A DNA stretch of 64,000 bases from Verrucomicrobiales bacterium (GTDB taxonomy: Bacteria; Verrucomicrobiota; Verrucomicrobiia; Verrucomicrobiales; DEV007). Positions 33,626 through 42,147 of the stretch are shown here, piece after piece. The notes beneath the pieces are model-generated. The model saw only the letters and a program-made list of their open reading frames with translations. It did not search any database and was not told the origin of the DNA. Positions within the stretch are counted from its first letter, which is position 1. Each line of letters begins with the position of its first letter. The DNA is taken from positions 275,161 to 339,160 of the forward strand of contig JARGPH010000002.1 of assembly GCA_029213065.1 (NCBI GenBank), given 5' to 3'. Position numbers and translations under genes: made by a program.

Positions 33626-34075
33626 TCAGGGATTAACTGCATAATTGCAGGGATTCTCACGGGTCATCTCCTTTTCGATCGATGAAGAGTAGCCGCAATT
33701 GCCCACAAAAAGAACCTGAGTTCCGTTTACAATGATGACCTCCACGCCATGATGGGTTTCCCAGTTGCATTGATAGTGATAACGGACCGCACGCCTTTCG
33801 GCCCCGCTGGATCCATCCAAAATGACGTACCGGGGGGATGTGTTTTCCTGAATCTCACGCTCCGTGCTAAGAGAGACATCCAGATCCCCGCACTCCTCTT
33901 CAAGATCTTTATGCATTCGGAGCATTGCGGATAGAATCCTTGATTGAACCGCTTGAGGCATCCTCGCGACATCATCGAGCATTTTTGTGAGCAATGTCCC
34001 GTCATCTTGAATGTCATCTTCGATGATGAGTTCACTGTTGGTTCCAATGAGAGGGTCGGTTATCGTCGTGCTCAT
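33626..34075 (-). CDS. Hypothetical protein, 149 aa
   Basis: I do not recognise this protein. It has 149 residues, is acidic in its first half (TNSELIIEDDIQDDG) and has no signal or membrane segment. The second half is a beta-rich segment with YHYQCNWETHHGVEVIIVNG and VLFVGNCGYSSSIEKE. The CNWETHHGVEV stretch resembles a pattern in small uncharacterised DUF domains, but I cannot name one. It lies 74 bp downstream of the sulfatase start codon's neighbour gene order, transcribed on the same strand as the sulfatase but in front of it, not behind. The 33365-33625 gap holds nothing convincing. Confidence 0.42.
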   Translation of the reverse strand: MSTTITDPLIGTNSELIIEDDIQDDGTLLTKMLDDVARMPQAVQSRILSAMLRMHKDLEEECGDLDVSLSTEREIQENTSPRYVILDGSSGAERRAVRYHYQCNWETHHGVEVIIVNGTQVLFVGNCGYSSSIEKEMTRENPCNYAVNP

Positions 34076-34149
34076 ATAAGTTCGTCAGCGTTGGAGCCAC
34101 CGAAAGCGCTTCATTCAGACTCGGGGACCACCTGCAAGGTTCAGGCGAC

Positions 34150-35532
34150 TCACTCTTTGTGCCAGTCTTTGCCGTCCATCATGATGCTGTCATTCACTTC
34201 GAGAAGCTGGTCTTTCAGTCTCTCGAGGAGGGCGGGGTTTTCACTGGCAATGTTAGTGGTTTGATTCGGATCAGCTTCGAGATCAAAAAGCTGATAGTTC
34301 GTGTATCGCCCGTTCTTGATCGCCGGAATCCACGCCTCGTCAAACATGTTGCTGGTGGAAAGTTCGTAATCAGGGTCGGCGACGAGTGAATATTTCCCCG
34401 CCCGCATCGCCACAACAGGGCGTGACTTCTGAAGGTGCCAGAAGAGTGGCTGCTTTCGATCCAGAACTGCATCGCTCTTGAGCAGCAGCGGCGCGAGACT
34501 CGTGCCGTCGAGGTGAACCCCTTCAGGACGCGGAACGCCAACCAGTTCGCAAACCGTGGGAAGCACGTCGACCAGTCCCGCGGGTTCCTGAAGAACCACA
34601 TCTGTCTTGATTTTACCCGGCCAGTTGAAAATCCCGGGGACGCGAATTCCGCCGTCCCAGTTCATCCCTTTTCGGCCTCTGAGGCCCCCGGTTCGATCAT
34701 CGCGGTAACTTCCGTTGTCGGAGGCATAGACAATGATGGTGTCTTCGGGAGCGCCGACCTCTTTCAGCTTCGCGAGGAGTCGCTTGATCGCGCGGTCGGT
34801 GTTGTCGATTGTGCCCGAGTAAACCGCTCCTTTATCCTTGAGTTTGCCATAGTCCTCGACAATCTCATCAGGTGCGGCAATCGGTGCGTGCGGCTCGTGG
34901 AACCAGACATTGAGAAAAAACGGTTCCTCGGTATCGGTTCTATCGTCGAGCCATTGAATGGCTTCGTCGACGACGAGCTGACAGGAATAGCCGTCCAGCT
35001 TTCCGACCGGTTCCCCGTTCCGGATAAAAGTCTCAGGATTGTGATGGCTCGGTTCGGCATTGTTCCAGGTCGCGAACCAGTGGTCGAAACCATGTTCCTT
35101 CGGAGTCGGTTTGTCACGGGCTTCAGTTGGCAATCCGAGGTGCCATTTTCCGACGTGGGCGGTGGCGTAGCCTGCTTTCTTCAGAATCTCGGCGAGGGTC
35201 ACTTCCCTCTCCAGCAAATGAGACTTCTGGCCTTGATCAAAAATCCAACTGTAAACTCCGGTCCGGATGTGATGCCTCCCCGTAATCAGTGTGGCGCGTG
35301 AGGGCGAGCAGACCGCGCAACCTGAATAGAATTGCTGAAACCGGGTCCCCCCGGCTGCGAGCGTATCGATCGTCGGTGTCTTCACGGGGCCTCCGTAGCA
35401 GCCGACGTCCTCATACCCGAGATCATCGGCAAGGAGGATCACGACATTGGGCTTTTCCTGCTGAGCTTCACCCTCGCTGATCGAGGCAAAGAGGAGCACC
35501 AAAGTTAAACTGATTCGAAAGAGAATACGCAT
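34150..35532 (-). CDS. Secreted arylsulfatase-type sulfatase
   Basis: The protein has 460 residues. A signal peptide (about 1-24, ending SEGEAQ) precedes a complete sulfatase domain: VILLADDLGYEDVGCYG (D36 and D37 at the metal site), the catalytic motif CSPSR at 75-79, GKWHLGLP and YASDNGSYRDD at the second metal site. It resembles arylsulfatase A/N-acetylgalactosamine-6-sulfatase types, but the substrate cannot be read from sequence. A GTG at 35547 is an alternative start. It is flanked downstream by an orphan gene (33626-34075) and upstream by the NlpC/P60-like pair on the same strand. Confidence 0.9.
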   Translation of the reverse strand: MRILFRISLTLVLLFASISEGEAQQEKPNVVILLADDLGYEDVGCYGGPVKTPTIDTLAAGGTRFQQFYSGCAVCSPSRATLITGRHHIRTGVYSWIFDQGQKSHLLEREVTLAEILKKAGYATAHVGKWHLGLPTEARDKPTPKEHGFDHWFATWNNAEPSHHNPETFIRNGEPVGKLDGYSCQLVVDEAIQWLDDRTDTEEPFFLNVWFHEPHAPIAAPDEIVEDYGKLKDKGAVYSGTIDNTDRAIKRLLAKLKEVGAPEDTIIVYASDNGSYRDDRTGGLRGRKGMNWDGGIRVPGIFNWPGKIKTDVVLQEPAGLVDVLPTVCELVGVPRPEGVHLDGTSLAPLLLKSDAVLDRKQPLFWHLQKSRPVVAMRAGKYSLVADPDYELSTSNMFDEAWIPAIKNGRYTNYQLFDLEADPNQTTNIASENPALLERLKDQLLEVNDSIMMDGKDWHKE

Positions 35533-35574
35533 GCGACACTTTTTCACGCAATTGCTGTTCTGTCACTCGCACCA

Positions 35575-36753
35575 TCACGGATTTCTTTTTGGAACCGGAC
35601 TCGAACGGTTGATTTGACGCAGATACGAAATTTCAGAATCATTCCGAATCGAGTATCGGTTTTTGATGTCTTTAATCCTCATGAAAACCCACGGTGTGAG
35701 GACTGACTTGCCGTTCTTGGTGTAGGCGATGTCATCCGCAATGTAGGTGCAAACGTGAAGCAGTTGATTCCGGGCGGGGTCTCGAAACGAAACAACGTCG
35801 CCAAACTGCAAAGGTGGCTTTACCTCTTCGTAGTCAGCTGTTAGCACACTATCAGCGCGCAGTTTGCGCATAAACCGCGGATCAGGGCTGATTTTGAAAA
35901 AATTCAGAGTGCTCCAAAAACTGTTGGGATAAGAACCGGTGAGCCCGTCCCCCGGCGAAGGGAAGCTGTTGAGATGCTTCCGAGGCAACGGAGGAAGCAC
36001 TTCCGCCACGTTGAAGCTGAAACGTTCCGGGAGGAGGCGAAACGATTCCAGTAAAGGTTTCCCGCTCAGGGCGGTGTCGGAGCAGGTCCAGTAATCGACG
36101 AGTTGGTCAAAATCAGCCCCCGGGGCGACCTGCACATCGAGGAGAAGCGAGCGGGTCCGGGTCAGCGCCTTCCTCAGGGCGATTTCCTCCCTCTCCGTCC
36201 TAACCGTGGGGAGAAGGGATGGCAGATCAACGAAGGCAAGCGAATCGCCGAGCGGAAAAGACAACTCCTCGATCAGTGAAAGCGCCTCGGCGGAAATCCG
36301 CCCCTCGGGGAACCAGGAGCGAACCTCATTCGTCTCGATAATCACAGGTTGAAAATGCCCGGGGTTTTCTTCATATCGTGAGAGGACCCGATAGAGGCTG
36401 ATCCGGGCTGACACCGGCAAGGCACGAATAATCTTCGGCGAAGGAAAGGCCCGCGTTTCAGCGTCAAAGGTTTGCAGTGGCACCTCCCTGCGCATCTCCT
36501 GAAGGAGAACCGGGTCATCGGTAAGAGAATTGAGCAGGGCCGTGACCACCTCAATGTCCATACCCGGAAATCTCCAGACAGTCTGGCTGGATGGCGCGGG
36601 GATGAGCCGAATCAGGGATTCCGGTGCTTCAAGAAAGATTTCGGAAACCCTGATATCCCCCCATGGTCCCGGGGCGCACTTACCCGAACCTGCGGCGCAG
36701 GCTCCGCCCGTCATCAGCGCTGAGAGAAGGAAAATGAATCCGGATGGCTTCAT
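35575..36753 (-). CDS. Secreted NlpC/P60-like paralogue with Cys-to-Ser change in the presumed active site
   Basis: The protein has 392 residues. A signal peptide (about 1-21, GGACAAG) precedes a helical N-terminal region with no known family. The C-terminal 130 residues are a clear paralogue of the upstream gene. In the presumed NlpC/P60-like fold the nucleophile position reads NSFWSTLNFF with serine 278 where the paralogue has cysteine. The following FGDVVSF, LLHVCTYIADDIAYTKNG (histidine 333, asparagine in TKNG) are retained. It may be an inactive paralogue with a binding role, or use serine. Its start overlaps the upstream stop by four bases (36750-36753). Confidence 0.68.
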   Translation of the reverse strand: MKPSGFIFLLSALMTGGACAAGSGKCAPGPWGDIRVSEIFLEAPESLIRLIPAPSSQTVWRFPGMDIEVVTALLNSLTDDPVLLQEMRREVPLQTFDAETRAFPSPKIIRALPVSARISLYRVLSRYEENPGHFQPVIIETNEVRSWFPEGRISAEALSLIEELSFPLGDSLAFVDLPSLLPTVRTEREEIALRKALTRTRSLLLDVQVAPGADFDQLVDYWTCSDTALSGKPLLESFRLLPERFSFNVAEVLPPLPRKHLNSFPSPGDGLTGSYPNSFWSTLNFFKISPDPRFMRKLRADSVLTADYEEVKPPLQFGDVVSFRDPARNQLLHVCTYIADDIAYTKNGKSVLTPWVFMRIKDIKNRYSIRNDSEISYLRQINRSSPVPKRNP

Positions 36754-38027
36754 TCACGAAACTCGGGTTTTAATCTGAAAAAGAAGGCCTGTATTTTTTC
36801 GTCTACGAGATAGCTCGAAAGAACATCGTCGGTCGTCTGGAACACCCATGGCCGGTTGTTGCTTCTGCCATTTTTAGTAAACAGAATTTCACCGGCAATG
36901 AAATTGCAGGCATGGATCCACTGACCTTGAGACGACTGTATCATCAAGACATCGCCAAAGCGCCACGGCGCAGTGGCTCGCTCATATCTTTCTCTGTGAA
37001 TTTCGAGGACGGATTCCCCATCCAGCATCCTCGGAGGCAGCGCGTTGGAGAAAAAGCTGAAGGCGGTCGCAAAGCAATCCGGCATATCATCGCCCAGCCC
37101 CTCTTCCCGTTCAGGATAGGTATTGATGAGGCGCTTTGCCACCGGAGGTAGAAGGTGGACGAGATCGAGGCGTTGAATTCCGGGATTCTCCAATATTGCC
37201 TCGAGCGCGGTCCTGCCTGTCTGGTTTCGGCCGCCCGCGCCCCAGTAGTCGAGAACAGCGCTTCGATCGGTAGCTCGCGAGAGCTCCAGCGAAGCATGCA
37301 GGGAGATCTCCCGGGTGATCGTTTTGATGATTCTCAATCGTTCAGTGTCATCAGCGGCCCTGCTTAGAACCAGTTTCCAGTCAGAAAAATAAAGCCCTCC
37401 CCCTCGCTTTGGATACGAAAGACTGCAAATCAGGTCGATCGTCTCAGCGCTCAGGCCGCTCGGAACTTCTGCCAGCCTCGGAAATCCACCGGAGATAAAG
37501 GGAACGGCATTTTGAAACTTGTTATCCCTTACCGGAAGCCCGATCCGCGGGTAAAGCCTCGCGCGGGTTTGAGGAGACAAACCGATAATGAGATCATGAG
37601 GCGGCCGAATTGTCGTTGCCCCGTCGCGATACTCGGCGAAGGGAGCCCGTGTCAGTCTCTCGATGCTGCTCTCATCCAGGCCGGAATCCCGAAGGATCCG
37701 GGTCACAGTTGCAAGGTCATTGTAGAATTCCCATTTGGTTCCGGATCTCCAGGTTTGAAGTTCTTTACTGTGGCCGACATTGGCATCGGGTATCTCGAGA
37801 GTCAGCTCCCGAACTCTCACTTTGCCCCAGTGGCCCTCGTAAACCACGGGAGCGGTCATACTTCCCGGGTTGATCGATGGGGCGGAATTGCCGGTAGCCG
37901 TTGAACCGGGCGGTTCGGTCAAGGCAGCGGTTCGTTCCAGTGCCTGAAGCAGATGGGCGCACCCGAGTAATTGAAGGCAAAGGAGCGTCCACACACGACC
38001 GGTTCGGAAATGACAACTGCCTCTCAT
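36750..38027 (-). CDS. Secreted NlpC/P60-like protein with intact Cys-His-Asn set
   Basis: The protein has 425 residues. A signal peptide (about 1-29, LLGCAHLLQA) leads into a helical domain of about 270 residues without an obvious family. The C-terminal region has DCFATAFSFF (cysteine 318), then WRFGDVLMI and WIHACNFIAGEILFTKNG (histidine 372 and the TKNG asparagine). The Cys-to-His spacing of 54 residues and the FGD motif fit a papain-like NlpC/P60 peptidase that would cut peptidoglycan peptides or a similar amide in the periplasm. This is inferred from motifs only. It overlaps the next gene by ATGA, so the pair is co-translated. Confidence 0.68.
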   Translation of the reverse strand: MRGSCHFRTGRVWTLLCLQLLGCAHLLQALERTAALTEPPGSTATGNSAPSINPGSMTAPVVYEGHWGKVRVRELTLEIPDANVGHSKELQTWRSGTKWEFYNDLATVTRILRDSGLDESSIERLTRAPFAEYRDGATTIRPPHDLIIGLSPQTRARLYPRIGLPVRDNKFQNAVPFISGGFPRLAEVPSGLSAETIDLICSLSYPKRGGGLYFSDWKLVLSRAADDTERLRIIKTITREISLHASLELSRATDRSAVLDYWGAGGRNQTGRTALEAILENPGIQRLDLVHLLPPVAKRLINTYPEREEGLGDDMPDCFATAFSFFSNALPPRMLDGESVLEIHRERYERATAPWRFGDVLMIQSSQGQWIHACNFIAGEILFTKNGRSNNRPWVFQTTDDVLSSYLVDEKIQAFFFRLKPEFRE

Positions 38028-38168
38028 GCTAATGGGCTTTGAACAGAAAAAATCAGGAACCGGAAATCTACCGACTGTTGTGATTTTGTCATTCCCTCAA
38101 TGATGGTATTGCGACCGCGAAAGAGTGCCTGAAAAGGGGTGACTTTTAATGGGAAATCCACTGTAAGC

Positions 38169-38194
38169 CGATTTAGAATGACTCGTCTAAATCG
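38169..38194. promoter_or_regulatory. 9-bp inverted repeat upstream of the DUF5069 gene
   Basis: CGATTTAGA (38169-38177) and TCTAAATCG (38186-38194) are a perfect inverted repeat with an 8-base spacer. It ends three bases before the start codon at 38198. It could be an operator or an mRNA hairpin that covers the start region. A TAGAAT lies within the left arm and spacer and might be a promoter -10. Confidence 0.4.
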
Positions 38195-38197
38195 ACC

Positions 38198-38650
38198 ATG
38201 AGTGATACAGCCCTTTCCAATCTCGCCCTGGATTTGAATTCTGAAACCCCGCGAAGCCCCCGGAGCGTGCTCGGTGGCTTTGTCGTTGCAGGACGAACCC
38301 TCGACAAGTGCCGGGCCGTTATCAATGGAACCGCGGGTGAATACCACTTCGACTGCCCTCTCGACAGTCTTTTTCTGAGTTTCTCAGGGATCACCGCTGA
38401 TGAGTTCAAGGCAAAGGTCGCGACCGGCGCCGATGATAAAGAAATGGCAGCCTGGATCGAAGAGCGCACCGCCCATCTCGCTAAAATCGATATCATCAAA
38501 TGGAACAACGATCTCCGCTACAAGCGCATCAGTGAGATGCCCGACGAACTCCAGGAATTCCTCGAAGGATACATTCCTGAATTTCTTCCTGCGGAAAAAG
38601 TTGTTTACTACTGGTTCGACGTCTACGATATCGAAGAGGGAAGAATTTAA
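38198..38650 (+). CDS. DUF5069 domain-containing protein
   Basis: The protein has 150 residues, with no signal or membrane helix. It matches the small DUF5069 family common in Verrucomicrobia and relatives: PRSPRSVLGGFVVAGRTLDKCRA near 18-40, GEYHFDCPLDSLFLSFSGI, DEFKAKVATGADDKEMAAWI and a C-terminal YYWFDVYDIEEGR. The biochemical function is unknown. It precedes rpmF by 94 bp on the same strand, but rpmF has its own promoter-like sequence. Confidence 0.85.
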   Translation: MSDTALSNLALDLNSETPRSPRSVLGGFVVAGRTLDKCRAVINGTAGEYHFDCPLDSLFLSFSGITADEFKAKVATGADDKEMAAWIEERTAHLAKIDIIKWNNDLRYKRISEMPDELQEFLEGYIPEFLPAEKVVYYWFDVYDIEEGRI

Positions 38651-38689
38651 CCTTCCTTAACTTTTCTCGCTACTTATGACATTACACCG

Positions 38690-38718
38690 TTGACATTCGA
38701 CGGAAAAACGCTTAAGTG
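38690..38718 (+). promoter_or_regulatory. Sigma70-like promoter of rpmF
   Basis: A perfect TTGACA at 38690-38695 is followed by 17 bases and TAAGTG at 38713-38718. The rpmF start codon is 26 bases further. The layout and the TAARTG -10 match the rplI promoter at 16676-16704. The -10 is weak compared with TATAAT. Confidence 0.6.
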
Positions 38719-38744
38719 CGCGTCCAATCAAATTTTAGCACGCT

Positions 38745-38927
38745 ATGGCAGTCCCAAAACGCAAAACCTCCAAAATGAAAAAACGTCTCCGCCGCACAGG
38801 CCAGAGATGGCGTGCAGCTAAGCTCAATACGTGTTCGGAATGCGGCAGCGCAGCTCCTGCACATATCGTTTGCCCTAGTTGCGGATATTACAAAGGCCGT
38901 CAGGTTATCACGGTGGACGAATTTTAA
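38745..38927 (+). CDS. rpmF: 50S ribosomal protein L32
   Basis: The protein has 60 residues, the normal size for L32. It opens with the conserved MAVPKRKTSK, followed by a basic segment, and carries a zinc ribbon with C30, C33, C43 and C46 (C-x2-C and C-x2-C), so this is the zinc-binding form. In many bacteria rpmF precedes plsX and fabH in one operon, as here. A strong terminator after rpmF suggests the lipid genes can be transcribed separately. Confidence 0.96.
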   Translation: MAVPKRKTSKMKKRLRRTGQRWRAAKLNTCSECGSAAPAHIVCPSCGYYKGRQVITVDEF

Positions 38928-38958
38928 TCGTTGCTCCGTCACCACTTTTTTTCCTACG

Positions 38959-38992
38959 AAGTCACCTCTAACCGGGTGACTTTGTTTGTTTT
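38959..38992 (+). terminator. Rho-independent terminator between rpmF and plsX
   Basis: AAGTCACC (38959-38966) pairs with GGTGACTT (38975-38982), giving an 8-bp stem with an 8-base loop. A T-rich run (TGTTTGTTTT) follows. It is 32 bp after the rpmF stop and 64 bp before plsX. Partial read-through is possible. Confidence 0.8.
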
Positions 38993-38997
38993 GGGAG

Positions 38998-39027
38998 TTG
39001 CACAGTTTCTCCCATTGTTCCTAGATT
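38998..39027 (+). promoter_or_regulatory. Possible promoter of plsX
   Basis: TTGCAC at 38998-39003 and TAGATT at 39022-39027 are 18 bases apart, just after the rpmF terminator and 28 bases before the plsX start codon. The elements are only four of six matches each, so support is weak. Confidence 0.3.
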
Positions 39028-39055
39028 AGCGGATGCTGTATACCCGTTTCCGAAA

Positions 39056-40069
39056 ATGAGAATTGCACTCGATGTCATGGGTGGCGACAAAGCCCCTGAA
39101 GCCACGATGGAGGGCGCCATGGAGGCGCTCGACAGTTTTGGCGAAGATCTGGAAGTGCTCTTTCTCGTAGGAGACGAAACGCTGATTAAGAAGAGTCTCG
39201 ACCATTATTCCTATGCGCATCGCCGCATCGAGGTGATTCACGCTTCCGAGGTCGTTTCGATGCATGATTCGGCGGTGAAATCGGTGAGGCAGAAAAAGGA
39301 CTCATCGATCAGTGTCGCGGTCGATCTCGTCAAGAAAGGCAACTGTGATGCCGTCGTCAGCGCCGGAAACACCGGTGCCGCTGTCGCAGCCGCTACGATC
39401 AAGCTTCGTAACATCCGCGGCGTCGAGAGAGCCGGGATCGCTTCGGCCCTCCCCAACGAGCACGGGCCGTGTAATATCGTCGATGCCGGCGCGAATGTCG
39501 ACGCCAAGCCCAGCCACCTGCTGGGCTATGCGATCATGGGCAGCATCTATGCGAAGCACGTTCAGGGGAAAAAGAACCCCATCGTCGGGCTCATGTCTGT
39601 CGGTGAGGAGGATTCCAAAGGAACCGATTTCACTCGCGAGGTGTTTGAATTGCTCAGCGAGTCCGGTTTGAATTTCAGGGGCAATATTGAGGGGCACGAT
39701 CTGTTTGAGAGTGAGCTCGACGTCGTTGTCTGTGACGGCTTTGTCGGCAACGTGATTTTGAAGTCATGCGAGGCCACCGCAAAGGTGATGTTCAAGTGGC
39801 TGAAGCAGGACATCAAGGCGACTCCGATCCGCCAGATGGGTGCCCTCATTGCAAAAGATGCCTTCAAAGCCACCAAAGAGCGGGGAAATTACGAAACTTA
39901 CGGAGGAAGTCCCTTGCTAGGTGTCAATGGAACCTGCATTATTGGTCACGGTTCGAGTTCGCCTCGGGCCATTCGGAATGCGATTCGCGTCGCCGCTGAA
40001 GCGGTCAAACACCACGTGAACCCGCACATTGAGGAAGCCATGGCTGAACTGGCCAAAAAGACCTCGTAA
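39056..40069 (+). CDS. plsX: Phosphate acyltransferase PlsX
   Basis: The protein has 337 residues, matching the family length. It converts acyl-ACP and phosphate into acyl-phosphate, the acyl donor for glycerol-3-phosphate acylation in membrane lipid synthesis. The start IALDVMGGDKAPE is the signature of the family, and AVVSAGNTGA, GLMSVGEED and VVCDGFVGNV follow. It is a peripheral membrane enzyme. It is followed after 23 bp by fabH, the classical rpmF-plsX-fabH order. Confidence 0.96.
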   Translation: MRIALDVMGGDKAPEATMEGAMEALDSFGEDLEVLFLVGDETLIKKSLDHYSYAHRRIEVIHASEVVSMHDSAVKSVRQKKDSSISVAVDLVKKGNCDAVVSAGNTGAAVAAATIKLRNIRGVERAGIASALPNEHGPCNIVDAGANVDAKPSHLLGYAIMGSIYAKHVQGKKNPIVGLMSVGEEDSKGTDFTREVFELLSESGLNFRGNIEGHDLFESELDVVVCDGFVGNVILKSCEATAKVMFKWLKQDIKATPIRQMGALIAKDAFKATKERGNYETYGGSPLLGVNGTCIIGHGSSSPRAIRNAIRVAAEAVKHHVNPHIEEAMAELAKKTS

Positions 40070-40092
40070 CCTTTTTTTCTATCGATCTACGC

Positions 40093-41088
40093 ATGAGTAA
40101 TTCTCACACCTCCGTCCGTATTGCCGGCACCGGCAGCTATTTACCGGAGCGAATCATGACGAACGCGGATCTTGAGGCATCGGTGGATACCTCCGATGAA
40201 TGGATCAGGACGCGTACTGGAATTCGCGAGCGTCGCATCGCTGCAGAAGGCGAATTCACCAGTCACCTCGCCACCAAAGCAGGTCTTCAGGCGCTCGAGC
40301 AGTCGGGGATCGCTCCTGCCGAGGTGGAGATGATCATCGTCGCTACGATTACTCCCGATACTCTCACGCCCGCTACCGCCTGCTATGTGCAGCAGCAGAT
40401 CGGGGCGCTCAATGCCGTCGCCTTTGATGTTTCGGCCGCTTGTTCGGGTTTCCTTTACGCCATGGAGCTGGCCCGCCACAGTGTCGGTGCAGGGGCTTTC
40501 AAAAATGCTCTCATTATCGGTGCCGAGAAACTCAGCGCTTTCGTCGACTGGAGTGACCGGAACACCTGCGTGCTCTTCGGGGACGGCGCCGGTGCCGCCG
40601 TTCTCGTCCCGTCGACCAATGGCGACGGTAAGATTCTTTCCTCTCATTTGGGAACCGATGGTGCTCAGGCTGAGTTGTTAAATATCCCCGGCGGCGGTTC
40701 AGCCTGCCCGGTAACGCTCGAAAACGCACCTGAGAAGCTCGCAACACTCGCGATGCAGGGCCGTGAGGTCTTTAAGCACGCGGTCAATGCGATGAAGCGC
40801 GCCAGCCTTGAGGCGATTGAATCGGCCGGGTTGACCTCGAAAGACATCAAGCTGTTGATTCCCCATCAGGCCAATCTACGCATCATAGACGCGACGGTGG
40901 AGCGTCTCGACATCAGCCGCGACGACGTCTTTATCAATCTGGACAAGTATGGCAATACTTCCGCAGCGGCTGTGGCGATTGCGCTCGATGAAGCCAACCG
41001 CCAAGGACGAATTGCGAAAGGCGACAAGATCCTTCTCGTAGCCTTCGGGGCCGGACTCACCTGGGCCAGCGCCGTCATCGAATGGTAA
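40093..41088 (+). CDS. fabH: Beta-ketoacyl-ACP synthase III (FabH)
   Basis: The protein has 331 residues. It starts fatty acid synthesis by condensing acetyl-CoA (or another primer) with malonyl-ACP. The active-site cysteine is C117 in DVSAACSGFLYAM, the histidine is in IPHQANLRI, and the asparagine is in KYGNTSAAAVAIAL, so the catalytic triad is complete. The substrate-binding TSDEWIRTRTGIRERRI is also present. It is cytosolic and clustered with plsX. The batA gene begins 48 bp downstream on the same strand. Confidence 0.96.
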   Translation: MSNSHTSVRIAGTGSYLPERIMTNADLEASVDTSDEWIRTRTGIRERRIAAEGEFTSHLATKAGLQALEQSGIAPAEVEMIIVATITPDTLTPATACYVQQQIGALNAVAFDVSAACSGFLYAMELARHSVGAGAFKNALIIGAEKLSAFVDWSDRNTCVLFGDGAGAAVLVPSTNGDGKILSSHLGTDGAQAELLNIPGGGSACPVTLENAPEKLATLAMQGREVFKHAVNAMKRASLEAIESAGLTSKDIKLLIPHQANLRIIDATVERLDISRDDVFINLDKYGNTSAAAVAIALDEANRQGRIAKGDKILLVAFGAGLTWASAVIEW

Positions 41089-41136
41089 AAATCCTGAGCA
41101 AATTCTCCACAGTGGTGTCGCTTACTGCGTGACCTG

Positions 41137-42147
41137 ATGACTTTGCTTGCGGATACGACCTTCAGACTTGCCGCCCCCTGGGCATTGGGATTGCTTCTAC
41201 TCATTCCCCTTCTTGCGATTCTGAAGGGGAAAACCGGGCGTCAGGGCGCGGTTATCTTTTCATCGCTTCACATCCTCAACCGGCTCGGGCCTCTCGCAAA
41301 AGGGCGTGCAGGCGGTTTCCGACTCGCCTTTCTTTTCCTCGCTCTCGCCTCTCTGATCGCGGCGCTGGCGAGACCCCAGTGGGTGAACCGTTCCGAGATC
41401 GTTTCAGAGAGTGGTGTCGAGCTGATCCTCGCGATCGATGTTTCCCGCTCGATGCAGGTGGAGGACTTCCGGATTGAAGGGAGTCGTGCGAACCGGCTTC
41501 AGGCAGCGAAGAAAGTGACACGCGATTTCATCCGCGGACGAACCACCGACCGGATCGGGATTCTCGCTTTCGCGGGCCGCCCCTACCTCGCCAGTCCCCT
41601 CACCCTTTCCAAAGAATGGCTCGAAGGTCCCAACGGGCTCGGTCGTGTCAAAATCGGACTTGTCGAAGACGGCACCGCGATTGGCTCTGCGATCGCTGCA
41701 GCAGCAAAGCGTCTCGACAAGCGTGAGTCGAAGAGCAAAGTAATTGTCCTTCTCACCGACGGGGTTAACAATGCGGGCGCGCTCCCGCCGATCGAAGCGG
41801 CAAAGCTCGCCAAAACGCTCGGGATACGCGTCTACACCATCGCAGTCGGAACCTATGGAGATTACGTCGTGCAAACGCCGGTGGGGCCTCAGAAGCTGCG
41901 TCAGGAATTCGATGAAAAGACCCTCAAGGAGATTGCTACAATCGCCAACGGTGAGTATTTTCGTGCTCAGGACACCTCCGGTCTGGAGAGGATCTTTGAA
42001 CTGATCGACGAAATGGAGAAAACGGAAATCAACCGCAGCACGCGAGTCGAAACAGATGAACTCTTTCACTGGTTTGCGATCGTCGGACTCGGATTCGGGT
42101 TGATTACCGTGATCGGAGATCAAACTTTCTGGAGGCGGCTACCATGA
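41137..42147 (+). CDS. batA: vWA-domain membrane protein BatA
   Basis: The protein has 336 residues and the BatA layout: two N-terminal membrane helices (about 13-30 and 62-80), then a vWA domain with the metal-binding DVSRSM at 101-106, LLTDGVNNAG and IYTIAVG-type strand RVYTIAVGT, and a C-terminal membrane helix (about 308-328). Bat (Bacteroides aerotolerance) proteins form an envelope complex usually encoded with a MoxR ATPase. Here no MoxR is visible. The gene overlaps batB by four bases (42144-42147), indicating coupled translation. Its function in stress tolerance is inferred from the family only. Confidence 0.88.
   Translation: MTLLADTTFRLAAPWALGLLLLIPLLAILKGKTGRQGAVIFSSLHILNRLGPLAKGRAGGFRLAFLFLALASLIAALARPQWVNRSEIVSESGVELILAIDVSRSMQVEDFRIEGSRANRLQAAKKVTRDFIRGRTTDRIGILAFAGRPYLASPLTLSKEWLEGPNGLGRVKIGLVEDGTAIGSAIAAAAKRLDKRESKSKVIVLLTDGVNNAGALPPIEAAKLAKTLGIRVYTIAVGTYGDYVVQTPVGPQKLRQEFDEKTLKEIATIANGEYFRAQDTSGLERIFELIDEMEKTEINRSTRVETDELFHWFAIVGLGFGLITVIGDQTFWRRLP

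Noticed and set aside
33434-33685. 83-residue plus-strand frame with a hydrophobic start
   Set aside because: It overlaps the 149-residue gene on the other strand, has no recognisable domain and no clear initiation signal. The leader looks signal-like only by chance.
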